From Paenibacillus thermotolerans (GTDB lineage: Bacteria; Bacillota; Bacilli; Paenibacillales; YIM-B00363): a DNA stretch of 43,179 nucleotides. The position numbers and the translations under genes are program-made. The notes under the pieces are model-generated. The model had not been told where the DNA came from and made no database searches. It saw nothing but the letters and a program-made list of their open reading frames with translations. Within the stretch, counting starts at the first letter, position 1. Every line of letters begins with the position of its first letter. This document shows, in pieces, positions 17,028 through 25,093 of this stretch. The DNA is taken from contig NZ_JAQZSG010000037.1 of the NCBI RefSeq assembly GCF_028745515.1, positions 1-43,179 on the forward strand. The letters run 5' to 3'.

Positions 17028-17262
17028 TCGCCACTCCTCGCTAACCCCTGCAGTGCTAACGGACGCCACATACGTTATTTCGCCAATTTACCCACTGCCA
17101 AACCGCTAACGGACGCCACGGACGCTAAACCTCGATTTTTGACGCTTATCCCTGCTTTTTCGAGGCAATAACTGCAGTAGTGTCCGTTAAAACTGCAAAC
17201 TCCATTCAAAACACCAAATAACTGCACCCTTGTCCGTTAGAAGTGATCCGCCAGCCATCCGT
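17028..17262 (-). repeat. Dispersed intergenic repeat, copy B (inverted relative to copy A)
   Basis: TAACGGAC at 17057 and 17107 (50 bp apart), GTCCGTTA at 17182 and 17232 (50 bp apart). Both pairs are symmetric about 17148. The minus strand starts GGATGGCTGGCGGATC and continues nearly as copy A does, including TGCAGTTATT in each forward unit, TTTTGAATGGAGTTT between them and CGAAAAAGCAGGGA after the second. Inner spacing (75 bp) equals that of copy A. It fills most of the gap between the HAD gene and the GntR gene. Confidence 0.8.
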
Positions 17263-17342
17263 ACTTTTCGATCCATCAAACCGGCCACCTCCCTCGAAAA
17301 AAGCAACTTTCCCTAAAACCTGCCTCTTTTTTAAGTCGTCAG

Positions 17343-17391
17343 TTGACAGCCAGAACTACAACCGTATATATTGTGTATGTGTAATATATAC
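17343..17391 (+). promoter_or_regulatory. Promoter and palindromic operator of the GntR/ABC operon
   Basis: TTGACA (17343-17348), 16 bp, then TATATA. Overlapping the -10 and the start is a perfect inverted repeat, GTATATATT (17364-17372) and AATATATAC (17383-17391), with a 10-bp gap. The position suits autorepression by the YtrA-type GntR regulator encoded next. Confidence 0.75.
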
Positions 17392-17417
17392 ATTTGGCGC
17401 ACTTGAGGTGATATCGG

Positions 17418-17792
17418 TTGCACATAACGATCTCCCCGAGCTCGGGGGAGCCGATCTACTCCCAGATCGTCAGCCAAGTCAAGGAACAAATATGGGACGG
17501 CACGCTGCCAAACGGATATGCGCTTCCCTCGATTCGGCAATTGGCCAAGGACCTGCGCATCAGCGTCATTACAACGAAACGGGCATACGAGGAGCTTGAA
17601 CGGGACGGCTACATTACATCTCATGTAGGACGCGGCTCGTTCGTCTCATGGGAGCGAACAGAGGAACTGCTCGAGGACCGGAAGGAGCGCGTCCGCGAGC
17701 TGATCGGCGAAGCGGTCAAGGAAGGAAAACGGCTGAACATGAGCTCGGCTGATTTGGTAGAGCTGCTGCGTGCGAAATACGAGGAGGATTGA
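17418..17792 (+). CDS. GntR-family regulator, YtrA type
   Basis: 124-residue transcription regulator. An N-terminal winged HTH (PIYSQIVSQVKEQIWDGTL, then LPSIRQLAKDLRIS and LERDGYITSHVGRGSFV) is followed by only ~45 residues of a short helical dimerisation tail. This is the YtrA subfamily, which typically represses the ABC transporter operon it heads. The start is TTG 17418 after GAGGTGAT; no ATG in frame is better placed. It lies 6 bp from the ABC ATPase gene. A promoter with a palindrome lies upstream. Confidence 0.92.
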   Translation: MHITISPSSGEPIYSQIVSQVKEQIWDGTLPNGYALPSIRQLAKDLRISVITTKRAYEELERDGYITSHVGRGSFVSWERTEELLEDRKERVRELIGEAVKEGKRLNMSSADLVELLRAKYEED

Positions 17793-17798
17793 ACGAGG

Positions 17799-18668
17799 AT
17801 GGCCATCGAACTGCATAAAGTATCGAAGCGATTTCGCGGATTTACACTGGAGCCGTTATCGCTCCGGATCAACCAAGGGTATATTACGGGACTAATCGGT
17901 CAGAACGGCGCCGGAAAAAGCACCACGCTCCGTATTTTGCTGCAGCTGCTAAGACCGGATACGGGAAACATACGCATCTTCGGACTGGATCCCGCGACAC
18001 ATGGAGTGGAAATTAAAGAACGCATCGGATTTGTGCTTGACGAGAACCACTTTTACGAGCATCTGTCGGCGGAGGAAATGAAGCGAATCATCGCCCCGTT
18101 CTACTCCAGCTGGAACGAGAAATCGTTCCGCCAATACGCGGACCGATTCGAGCTGCCGCTTCGCCGAAAAATTAAGCAATATTCCAAGGGTATGAAGATG
18201 AAGCTGTCGCTGGCGATCGCACTCTCCCATGAGACGGAGCTGCTCATTATGGACGAACCGACCTCCGGGCTGGATCCCGTCGTCCGAAGGGAAGTGATCG
18301 ACCTGCTGCAGGAATACATTCAGAATGAAAGGCGCACCGTCATTTTCTCGACCCACATTACGACCGATCTGGAATCCGTCGCCGATTACATTGCCTTCCT
18401 TCATAAAGGACGGCTCGTGTTTCATGAAACGGTCGAAGACATTAACGATCGGTACGCATTGGTCAAAGGGAAAGGACGCGTCGACGACGGAAGCCGAAGC
18501 TTGCTTGTCGGCTGCCGCCAAACGTCCTCCGGCTTCGAAGGCTTGACGGCCGACCGCCAAACCGCACTGGCCGCATTCCCCGGTGCCGAGCTTTATGAAG
18601 CTTCGCTCGAGGAAATTATGTATTTCACCGCGCAAGGAGGGGCACGGAATGCTCAAGCTGCTTACTAA
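17799..18668 (+). CDS. ABC transporter ATP-binding protein (YtrB-like)
   Basis: 289-residue ATPase subunit. Walker A GQNGAGKST (about 34-42), Q-loop region FVLDENHFYEHLS, signature YSKGMKMKLSLAIAL, Walker B LLIMDEPTSGLDP, and H-loop STHITTD. The last ~75 residues are a regulatory tail typical of the CcmA/YtrB-like exporters. ATG 17799 is 6 bp after the regulator stop. It overlaps the permease gene by 20 bp, so the three genes form one operon. In family members such transporters respond to cell-wall antibiotics; the substrate here is unknown. Confidence 0.95.
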   Translation: MAIELHKVSKRFRGFTLEPLSLRINQGYITGLIGQNGAGKSTTLRILLQLLRPDTGNIRIFGLDPATHGVEIKERIGFVLDENHFYEHLSAEEMKRIIAPFYSSWNEKSFRQYADRFELPLRRKIKQYSKGMKMKLSLAIALSHETELLIMDEPTSGLDPVVRREVIDLLQEYIQNERRTVIFSTHITTDLESVADYIAFLHKGRLVFHETVEDINDRYALVKGKGRVDDGSRSLLVGCRQTSSGFEGLTADRQTALAAFPGAELYEASLEEIMYFTAQGGARNAQAAY

Positions 18669-19257
18669 AGACCTCATAGTTCAGAAGCGTAATCTTTGGC
18701 TGGCACTTATTTTCAATCTTGTATTTCTGGTTCTTACCCAGCTCGGTTACACGTTGGCGATGACCGCCATTGCGTATATGCTCATAGCCGGCTCGATCGG
18801 AATCGACGATAAAAATAATACGCACGTGCTGATCAACAGCTTGCCTGTACGAAGAACAGACGTCATCCGCGCCAGATTTCTCGGGCTCATCGCGTACACC
18901 GTATTTTCCGGACTTCTTGTATTTATATCGAGCTTGGTCGTACAGCTGATCGATGCAAATCTTCCGGATTTCCAATGGACGGATGCGGCGTGGGCATTCG
19001 CCTCCATTATCGCCATCGGATCGATCACTTATTTGCTGTCGCTGTTCTTGGACCGTGTTTTGCTGCAGTACGTCGGATTTGCCATCATCATGCTGTATGC
19101 GACGACCTTCTCCATCTTTCAATATGCCATAGGCAAAATGTCCGCCACCATAGGGATGGCATGGCTCACCGCAGCAGGTGTGGGAGTGGGGCTGCTTATA
19201 TTCGTTCTGGCGTATCTCATTTCGGTTCCCGTCTACGAGCGGAAGGATCTGGCATAA
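18649..19257 (+). CDS. ABC-2 type permease subunit
   Basis: 202-residue membrane protein with about six hydrophobic helices (LWLALIFNLVFLVLTQLGYT; TAIAYMLIAGSIGI; LIAYTVFSGLLVFISSLVV; AWAFASIIAIGSITYLLSLF; VGFAIIMLYATTFSIFQYA; GVGVGLLIFVLAYLISVPVY). The DDKNNTHVLINSLPVRR loop is characteristic of the ABC2_membrane_5-like permeases paired with YtrB-type ATPases. ATG 18649 has AAGGAGGGG 7 nt upstream; the longer frame from 18583 is inside the ATPase gene. It is the last gene of the operon and is followed by a hairpin. Confidence 0.92.
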   Translation: MLKLLTKDLIVQKRNLWLALIFNLVFLVLTQLGYTLAMTAIAYMLIAGSIGIDDKNNTHVLINSLPVRRTDVIRARFLGLIAYTVFSGLLVFISSLVVQLIDANLPDFQWTDAAWAFASIIAIGSITYLLSLFLDRVLLQYVGFAIIMLYATTFSIFQYAIGKMSATIGMAWLTAAGVGVGLLIFVLAYLISVPVYERKDLA

Positions 19258-19258
19258 C

Positions 19259-19320
19259 AAAGAAAAAGGGAAACGCCTCCTTGACCGGACCAACCCGGCT
19301 CGTGGAGGTGTTCCCTTATT
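19259..19320. terminator. Bidirectional terminator between the ABC permease and sulfatase genes
   Basis: AAGGGAAACGCCTCC (19266-19280) pairs with GGAGGTGTTCCCTT (19304-19317) with one bulge. The minus-strand side is followed by TTTTTCTT and lies immediately after the sulfatase stop (19322). The plus side is followed by a weaker ATTATTA. Confidence 0.75.
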
Positions 19321-19321
19321 A

Positions 19322-20740
19322 TTACCGGGACGTTGCGACGCAAGGTTCATCCCCGACCTCGGCCTGGAGCCGATCAAGCTCATCGGTCAAAAGCTGCACA
19401 ACGCGCTCGTAGTCCGGGTCATGATACACGTTGATCATTTCGTACGGGTCCTTCTTCAGATCGAACAATTCCCACTCCGGCGGTTTCGGAATATCCTCCG
19501 TCCCCGCGCAGCCCAACGCATCCGCATAATAGTAAATGAGCTTGTATTGGTGCGTCCGAATGCCGTAGTGCGCATAAACCTTGTGTTCGGACAGATGCAT
19601 CCAGTATCGGTAGTACATGGATGTCCGCCAATCGGCCGGACGCTCATCTTGTAAAATCGGACGGAAGCTATGCCCCTGCATGAACTCGGGAACGTCGATG
19701 CCCGCGTAATCCAGGAACATGGGAGCGAAATCGACGTTCAATACCATATGCTCGCTCACACTGCCGGCCTTTATCCCCTTCGGGTAACGGACGACGAAAG
19801 GCATGCGCAACGATTCCTCGTACATAAACCGCTTGTCGTACCAGCCGTGGTCGCCGAGGAAGAAGCCTTGATCCGACGTATAAATGACTATCGTATTTTC
19901 CGCTAACCCTTGGGCGTCAAGATAGTCAAGCAGACGCCCTACGTTGTCGTCCACGGATGCGATGCACCGCAAATAATCTTTTATGTACCGCTGGTATTTC
20001 CAGCTCTTAAGCGCTGCTCCCTCCAAGTGCGGCGGCGGGTCCATCTTCAAATCGTTCCGGGTCAAATCCCGATCGATTCGCATTTCGGCAGCGGCTGCCG
20101 CACTAGAGCGGTTCGCATAATTGTCGTTGAACGTCTCCGGCTCCGGAATGTCGATATCTTCATACAAATGCGCATGCTTCTCGTCGGGAATCCAAGGCCT
20201 ATGCGGCGCTTTATGATGGCACATGAGGAAGAACGGCTTATCCTTATCCCGTCGCTCGATCCAATCCATCGATTTATCCGTAATAATATCGGTTGCATAT
20301 CCGGTCACCTTAATCGTTTCTCCCATTTCATAGAAGGCCGGATTAAAGTAATCGCCCTGCCCCGGGAGGACGCTCCAAAAATCGAAGCCGGTCGGGTCGC
20401 TGTTTCCGCCGTGCCCGAGATGCCATTTGCCGATCATGGCCGTCTGATAGCCGTTCCCCTGAAGAAGCTTCGCCACGTTCTGCTGCCGCCCGTCCAGACG
20501 GTCCGAGAGTGTTTTCACTCCGTTCACGTGATTGTAGGTTCCCGTTAAAATAGATGCCCTGCTCGGCGTACAAATGGCGTTCGTACAAAAGCAGTTGTCC
20601 AATCGCATGCCTTCCTTCGCGATCCGGTCGATGTTCGGCGTTTCGTTAATCTTACTGCCATAGCAGCTTATGGCGTGCGCTGCATGGTCGTCGCTCATAA
20701 TGAAAATAATATTAGGCCGTTCCGCTGACGAAAAATTCAT
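19322..20740 (-). CDS. Sulfatase, Cys type (cytoplasmic)
   Basis: 472-residue sulfatase of the alkaline-phosphatase superfamily, hydrolysing a sulfate ester, probably on a sugar. Metal-binding SDDH lies at 16-19. The formylglycine motif is CTPSRASILTG with Cys57. KWHLG near 105 and a second metal site TSDQGFFLGDHGWYDKR near 290 are present. There is no signal peptide, so it should act in the cytoplasm on an imported substrate. The Cys must be converted to formylglycine by an anaerobic maturase not encoded in the window. ATG 20740 follows AAAGGAA. An AraC-like C-terminal remnant ends 15 bp upstream. It is not part of the tight operon at 21090-24918, but is related to the sulfatase at its head. 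Confidence 0.94.
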   Translation of the reverse strand: MNFSSAERPNIIFIMSDDHAAHAISCYGSKINETPNIDRIAKEGMRLDNCFCTNAICTPSRASILTGTYNHVNGVKTLSDRLDGRQQNVAKLLQGNGYQTAMIGKWHLGHGGNSDPTGFDFWSVLPGQGDYFNPAFYEMGETIKVTGYATDIITDKSMDWIERRDKDKPFFLMCHHKAPHRPWIPDEKHAHLYEDIDIPEPETFNDNYANRSSAAAAAEMRIDRDLTRNDLKMDPPPHLEGAALKSWKYQRYIKDYLRCIASVDDNVGRLLDYLDAQGLAENTIVIYTSDQGFFLGDHGWYDKRFMYEESLRMPFVVRYPKGIKAGSVSEHMVLNVDFAPMFLDYAGIDVPEFMQGHSFRPILQDERPADWRTSMYYRYWMHLSEHKVYAHYGIRTHQYKLIYYYADALGCAGTEDIPKPPEWELFDLKKDPYEMINVYHDPDYERVVQLLTDELDRLQAEVGDEPCVATSR

Positions 20741-20755
20741 CTCATGTTCCTTTCA

Positions 20756-20850
20756 TTATTTGAATTTTTTTGCACTCCTATATTGTTCGGGAGTTAACCC
20801 GATTTCGTTTCCATTCCGAGCCTGTCGGCGACGGGCCTTTACGGTAAGCT
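20756..20850 (-). pseudogene. Possible C-terminal remnant of an AraC-family regulator
   Basis: The minus-strand frame ending TAA at 20756-20758 reads GLTPEQYRSAKKFK, which resembles the last helix-and-tail of AraC/XylS proteins (family pattern TGxTPxQYR). The residues before it (RQARNGNEI) no longer fit. There is no start or SD. Its place directly before a sulfatase gene suits a lost local regulator. The evidence is one short motif, so this is tentative. Confidence 0.4.
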
Positions 20851-20890
20851 TCACTTCCGAGCATAACATCTCCATCGCCTTATCCACTCT

Positions 20891-21055
20891 TATATACTCA
20901 AAAATTGAGCCTGTCGGATCGGTTAGTTTCAAAAATTTAGCTTATTGGCTTTCTTCAACTGAGCTCTGTAGGTTTAAGATCATTTTTTGAGTGTATGGAG
21001 CCATAGTTGCCGTACTTTAGGGTAGCGGAGAGCGGAATAGTATCATTTTTTGAGT
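20891..21055. repeat. A/T-rich unit repeated four times, two in each direction
   Basis: ATCATTTTTTGAGT occurs at 20979-20992 and 21042-21055 in direct orientation, 63 bp apart. Inverse-type units ATACTCAAAAATTGAG (20894-20909) and AGTTTCAAAAATTTAG (20925-20940) lie to the left. The stretch between the sulfatase and nagA shows no coding frame apart from the AraC-like tail. The two-forward, two-inverted layout resembles that of the TAACGGAC element, but the sequence is different. Confidence 0.45.
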
Positions 21056-21089
21056 CTATCGCTTCCACTAAGCTCAAAGTTTGACACGA

Positions 21090-22265
21090 TCACACCGTCG
21101 AAGCTACGCGATACACCGCTTTCCCTCTCACATAGGTGGTCTTAAGCCGGTATTCCCGGTCGAGCAGCAAAAAGTCGGCATCCTTGCCGGGTGCGAGCGA
21201 GCCTTTGCGATCCGATAAGCCGGCTTGCCGTGCGGGCACGCCGGTAAACGCCGGAAGCACCGCCTCGGGAGGCAGGCCCGTAAACCGCAGCACGTTACGA
21301 AACGCGGCGATCATCGTCAGCGCGCTTCCCGCCAACGTTGTGCCGTCGGCGAGCTTCACTTCCCCTTGCTTCATAATGACCGACCCGTATTCCCCGTCCG
21401 GAAGGCCGGCGCAAGTGACGGCATCGGTAATCATGCAGATCGATTCCGGTCCCTTCACTTGATATAACAAACGGACGGCCGCCGGGTGAACGTGAATGCC
21501 GTCGCAGATGAGCTCGGTCGTCAGCTGCGGAAGCATGAGTCCCGCTCCGGCAACCCCCGGCTCGCGGTGATGCAGCGGACTCATGCCGTTGAAATGGTGC
21601 GTCGTGTGCGAAACGCCGTTCGCAACCGCCGCCGCCATTTCTTCGAACGTTGCATTCGTATGCCCCGCCGAAACCGTAATGCCCTGCGCCGTCAAGAACC
21701 GGACGGCCTCCAAGCCGCCCTCCAGCTCCGGCGCCATCGATACGATCCGGATCGTGCCGCGTGCGGCGCGTATGTATTCCTCAAGCTTGGCGACGCTCGG
21801 GGGCGCAATCCATTCGAGCGCTTGCGTTCCGCGGCGCTTCGGATGGATGAACGGGCCTTCGAGGTGAATGCCGCACAAATCCGCGCCGCTTACGCTCCCG
21901 ACCGCCGACGAAGCCGCATCGAGCACCTTGACGATGCTGTCGTGGCTTGCCGTGGTCGTCGTCGCCAGGAAGGAGGTCGTGCCGTGCGCCGCATGGAACG
22001 CGCTCATGCCTTCCAGCTGCTCCCGCAACCCTTCCATGACGGAGAAGCCGCCGCCCCCGTGCACATGCACATCGATAAAGCCGGGCAGCAGCAAGCCTCC
22101 TTCGCAATCGACCTTGTCGGCGCCGGCCGCTTCCGTGCATTCCTTCCCTTTCGGTCCGGTCGCGGCAATTTTTCCTTCCTCCGTAATCAGCATCCAACCG
22201 CCCTCGATCGGCCCTTCGGGGGCATACAGCTTGGCGTTAAAGAAATAATTACCGTTAGCAGTCAA
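21090..22265 (-). CDS. nagA: N-acetylglucosamine-6-phosphate deacetylase
   Basis: Cytoplasmic metal-dependent amidohydrolase converting GlcNAc-6-phosphate to glucosamine-6-phosphate and acetate. Motifs in order: PGFIDVHVHGGGG, GTTSFLATTTT, HLEGPF with the metal-ligand Glu, SAGHTNAT with His, HHFNGMSPLHHREPG, and the catalytic Asp in MITDAVTCAG. About 391 residues, normal for NagA. The likely start is TTG 22265, six bases after GGAGGTG; a GTG at 22280 lies inside that SD. The gene follows the Gfo/Idh gene by about 20 bp, so it closes a sulfatase-oxidoreductase-nagA operon. That suggests N-acetylated amino sugars arise from the sulfated substrate. Confidence 0.95.
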   Translation of the reverse strand: MTANGNYFFNAKLYAPEGPIEGGWMLITEEGKIAATGPKGKECTEAAGADKVDCEGGLLLPGFIDVHVHGGGGFSVMEGLREQLEGMSAFHAAHGTTSFLATTTTASHDSIVKVLDAASSAVGSVSGADLCGIHLEGPFIHPKRRGTQALEWIAPPSVAKLEEYIRAARGTIRIVSMAPELEGGLEAVRFLTAQGITVSAGHTNATFEEMAAAVANGVSHTTHHFNGMSPLHHREPGVAGAGLMLPQLTTELICDGIHVHPAAVRLLYQVKGPESICMITDAVTCAGLPDGEYGSVIMKQGEVKLADGTTLAGSALTMIAAFRNVLRFTGLPPEAVLPAFTGVPARQAGLSDRKGSLAPGKDADFLLLDREYRLKTTYVRGKAVYRVASTV

Positions 22266-22285
22266 CGCAGCCACCTCCACTTATT

Positions 22286-23425
22286 TTAAATCGTAAGCGG
22301 CTTTACAACGACCGGCATGCCGCCGGAGCGCATCGATTCCGCAGCGGCGCAGCCCGCCGCAACGCTCATTCGTCCTGCGACCGGATTGGCTACAGGCTCC
22401 TTGCCGTCCAAAATCATCTCCACAAAGTCGCGGCAAATGTTCGGGTCGGCGCCTCCGTGGCTTCCTTCCGCTTCCTTAATATCATAAACGCGGTCGGACA
22501 GCTCCTGCCAACGGTTGGAGCGTCTCGTTTTCATATATACTTTGCCTTCCAGCTCGTTGTTTTCGATCCGGCCTTCCGTTCCGATAATCGTATAATTCCG
22601 GTGATAATCCGGCGTAAAATGGCACTGCATATAAGAAGCTTTAATTCCGTTCTCCAGCTCCATAATCATGACGTTGTTATCCTCTACGTCGATTTCTTGC
22701 CGGAACGCGCACTGATTCAGCCGTCCGAACCGCGCCTCCGTGCAAGTATCCTTCTCGTCGCATGTCGGGCATGTGAGATCGTTCGGCTTGTCTCCCCCGT
22801 AAAAGTCGAGGCTGCCGAACGCCGCCGTCTTCTTCGTGTATTGGCCGGTCAGCCAGTGGATCATATCGATGTCGTGGGAGCCTTTTTGCAGCAGCAGGGA
22901 CGTTGTGTTCTTCGAATTGCCGTGCCAGTCGTGATAGTAAAATTCGCCGCCGTAGCCGACAAAGTGCCTTACCCATACCGCTTTGATTTCCCCGATGTCC
23001 CCCGAGTCGATAATGCCCTTCATCGTGCGGAACATGTTCATGTACCGCATGTTGAACCCGACCATCAGCCGTTTGCCGGAACGCTTCCAAGCCTCCAGGA
23101 TCCGGTCGCAGCCGTCCACCGTAATGGCAAGCGGCTTCTCGCAAAACACGTGCTTGCCCGCCTCCAGCGCCGCAACCGCATGCTCCTCGTGGCAGAAATC
23201 CGGCGACGTCACGGCGATCGCATCGATGTCGTCGCGGCTTAAGAGCTCCCGGTAATCGTTCGTGATGAACGCGTCTGGATTAATGTTATCGCGGAAATCG
23301 GATAAAAATTTCGGGTTGATGTCGGCGCCTGCCGAAATAACGGACCGTCCCTTCGGCTGATGCCAATACTGGGCGATTCCCCCGCGCCCCGCCACTCCGA
23401 TCATGCCGATTCGAACCTGTTCCAT
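22286..23425 (-). CDS. Gfo/Idh/MocA-family oxidoreductase with Cys cluster
   Basis: NAD(P)-dependent dehydrogenase-like protein of 379 residues. The Rossmann N-terminus is VRIGMIGVAGRGGIAQ, where the usual GxGxxG is GVAGRGG. The EKP motif is VFCEKPLA near 95. The C-terminal beta-sheet substrate domain includes GSHDIDMIHWLTGQ, with the catalytic-type HDID motif. An unusual insert holds four cysteines (CPTCDEKDTC, then NQC) that could bind a metal. ATG 23425 has GGAGGAG about 10 nt upstream. It lies between the sulfatase (29-bp gap) and nagA, in one operon. Sugar oxidation or epimerisation is the likely role; the substrate is unknown. Confidence 0.92.
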   Translation of the reverse strand: MEQVRIGMIGVAGRGGIAQYWHQPKGRSVISAGADINPKFLSDFRDNINPDAFITNDYRELLSRDDIDAIAVTSPDFCHEEHAVAALEAGKHVFCEKPLAITVDGCDRILEAWKRSGKRLMVGFNMRYMNMFRTMKGIIDSGDIGEIKAVWVRHFVGYGGEFYYHDWHGNSKNTTSLLLQKGSHDIDMIHWLTGQYTKKTAAFGSLDFYGGDKPNDLTCPTCDEKDTCTEARFGRLNQCAFRQEIDVEDNNVMIMELENGIKASYMQCHFTPDYHRNYTIIGTEGRIENNELEGKVYMKTRRSNRWQELSDRVYDIKEAEGSHGGADPNICRDFVEMILDGKEPVANPVAGRMSVAAGCAAAESMRSGGMPVVVKPLTI

Positions 23426-23454
23426 AGCTTGCTTCTCCTCCAAAGTATGTATTG

Positions 23455-24918
23455 TTATTTCAGCGGCATGAACATGCCGTCTTCAAAGCTGCCGTTCCAA
23501 ACCGCCCGCAGCTGGCCTGCGCCGCTGACCGGAGCGTACACTCCGTCTCTGCCGGGAACGACATAGGTGCGGAACCATTCCGCCAATCGGATGCGCATTG
23601 CCGAAACCGTTTCGCGGCATGCCGGATCGTCGATCCGATTGACGCATTCATCCGGATCGCCCTGCAGATCGTACAGCTCGTGCGGACCGTACGGATAACG
23701 GTGCACATATTTCCACTCCTTCGTCCGAATCATCCGCACGGGCCCGTATTCGTCGAATATAACGACGTCATCCCGGCTTCGGCTTCCGGCCCTGCCGGTC
23801 AGCAGCGCATAAAAGCTTTGGCCGGGCATATGATCCGGCGGCGTATGCTTTGCGTCCGCATACTCCAGCAGGGTCGGGAATACATCGTATTGGCTGAGCA
23901 TATCGTCGACCACGCGGCCGGCCGGTATGACGCCGGGCTGTCTGAATATGGCCGGCACCTTGACGGACGTATCGTACATGTTCAGCGGGAACGTGCCGTT
24001 CCCTTTGCCCCATACCCCGTGGTGTCCCATATTCATTCCGTTGTCGCCCATAAATACGACAAGCGTATCGTCCTTCAAACCGAGCTTCTCCAGCCTGGCG
24101 AGAAGCTTCCCGATGCCCGCGTCCATAGCCGTAATCGACGCATAGTATCCCTTCAACAGCTCTTTGCGTGCTTCCCCTACCCCCACCGGGCAAGAAGGAG
24201 CTTGATTCGGATGCGGGGGCAGCTCGGGGGCGGATAAGAACGGACAATCCTCGTACAGCTCAAAATATTGCTCCGGATGCTCTCCTCTGTCCCACGGAGA
24301 ATGAGGAGCGGTGTAATGCACGCCTAAATAAAACGGCTTCTCCTCCCGGCTCAGTTCGTCCATAAATTGCAGCGCTCGATCGGTAATCAGATCCGTCAAA
24401 TATCGTTCTGCGAGCTTCACTTGGCCGTCTTCTATAATTTCCGGCCTCATGTAGGAGCACCTTCCTTGTGCGATCGTAAACCAACGGGTAAACCCCTTCT
24501 GCGGCGATGCGCTGTTTCCGAGGTGCCACTTCCCGCTCAATGCGCAGCTGTAGCCGTTCTCGGCAAGCACCTCCGTATAGGCAAGCTGATCGTGCAAATA
24601 CTCGACGACTTGATCTTCGTCGGAGAAGCCGCCCCGGATTGTTTCGTCGATTGCTTTCCGATCCACGTTGCCGGAACGAAGCCAATCGTGCACGCCGTGC
24701 TGGGACGGAATTTTTCCCGTCAAGACGGATGCGCGGGCAGGGGAGCATACCGGCGAAGCGCAAAAGAAGCTGTCGAACCGCGTCCCTTCGCTTGCAAGCG
24801 CATCCAAATGGGGCGTCCGCAGCTCCTTGTTGCCCGCGCAGCCCAACGCCCATGCACCGTGATCGTCGGCCAAAATAAACACAATGTTCGGTTTTTTGAG
24901 GCTTTGTCCCGCCTTCAT
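23455..24918 (-). CDS. Sulfatase, Cys type (cytoplasmic), head of an operon
   Basis: 487-residue sulfatase. First metal motif LADDH (16-20), formylglycine motif CSPARASVLTG with Cys58, KWHLGN near 130, HYTAPHSPW near 205 and FMGDNGMNMGHHGVWGKG near 300. No signal peptide. It is distantly related to the sulfatase at 19322-20740; CSPAR here versus CTPSR there, and different spacing elsewhere, suggest different substrates or positions. It is first in the operon with the oxidoreductase and nagA. The start at 24918 has an upstream GGAGGGAG. No secretion signal and the NagA partner point to a small imported sulfated amino sugar as substrate. Confidence 0.94.
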   Translation of the reverse strand: MKAGQSLKKPNIVFILADDHGAWALGCAGNKELRTPHLDALASEGTRFDSFFCASPVCSPARASVLTGKIPSQHGVHDWLRSGNVDRKAIDETIRGGFSDEDQVVEYLHDQLAYTEVLAENGYSCALSGKWHLGNSASPQKGFTRWFTIAQGRCSYMRPEIIEDGQVKLAERYLTDLITDRALQFMDELSREEKPFYLGVHYTAPHSPWDRGEHPEQYFELYEDCPFLSAPELPPHPNQAPSCPVGVGEARKELLKGYYASITAMDAGIGKLLARLEKLGLKDDTLVVFMGDNGMNMGHHGVWGKGNGTFPLNMYDTSVKVPAIFRQPGVIPAGRVVDDMLSQYDVFPTLLEYADAKHTPPDHMPGQSFYALLTGRAGSRSRDDVVIFDEYGPVRMIRTKEWKYVHRYPYGPHELYDLQGDPDECVNRIDDPACRETVSAMRIRLAEWFRTYVVPGRDGVYAPVSGAGQLRAVWNGSFEDGMFMPLK

Positions 24919-25045
24919 CTCGTCTCCCTCCGCTCTTTCCGATTTCTGAATTACCTTGACGTTCGTTTGCGCGCTATATTGAGCCTAACATGAATGCGTT
25001 CTCAGGAAAAGACTGCATTTTCCGAAACTCAACCGTTACAATTGC

Positions 25046-25083
25046 AAAAAAAAGCATCGGCCAATTCGGAACAGGCGGTGCTT
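25046..25083 (-). terminator. Terminator of the lipoprotein gene
   Basis: Minus-strand stem AGCACCGCC/GGCCGATGCT (arms at 25074-25082 and 25053-25062) followed by eight T (25046-25053). It begins 11 bp after the lipoprotein stop. Confidence 0.7.
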
Positions 25084-25093
25084 CCCACTTAAA

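Noticed and set aside
21486-22289. Long open frame on the plus strand opposite nagA and its neighbours (similar long frames oppose the sulfatase, oxidoreductase, chemoreceptor and cardiolipin synthase genes)
   Set aside because: These frames are antisense to genes with full family motifs, have R/P/H-rich translations without domains and no SD; they follow from codon bias at moderately high GC.
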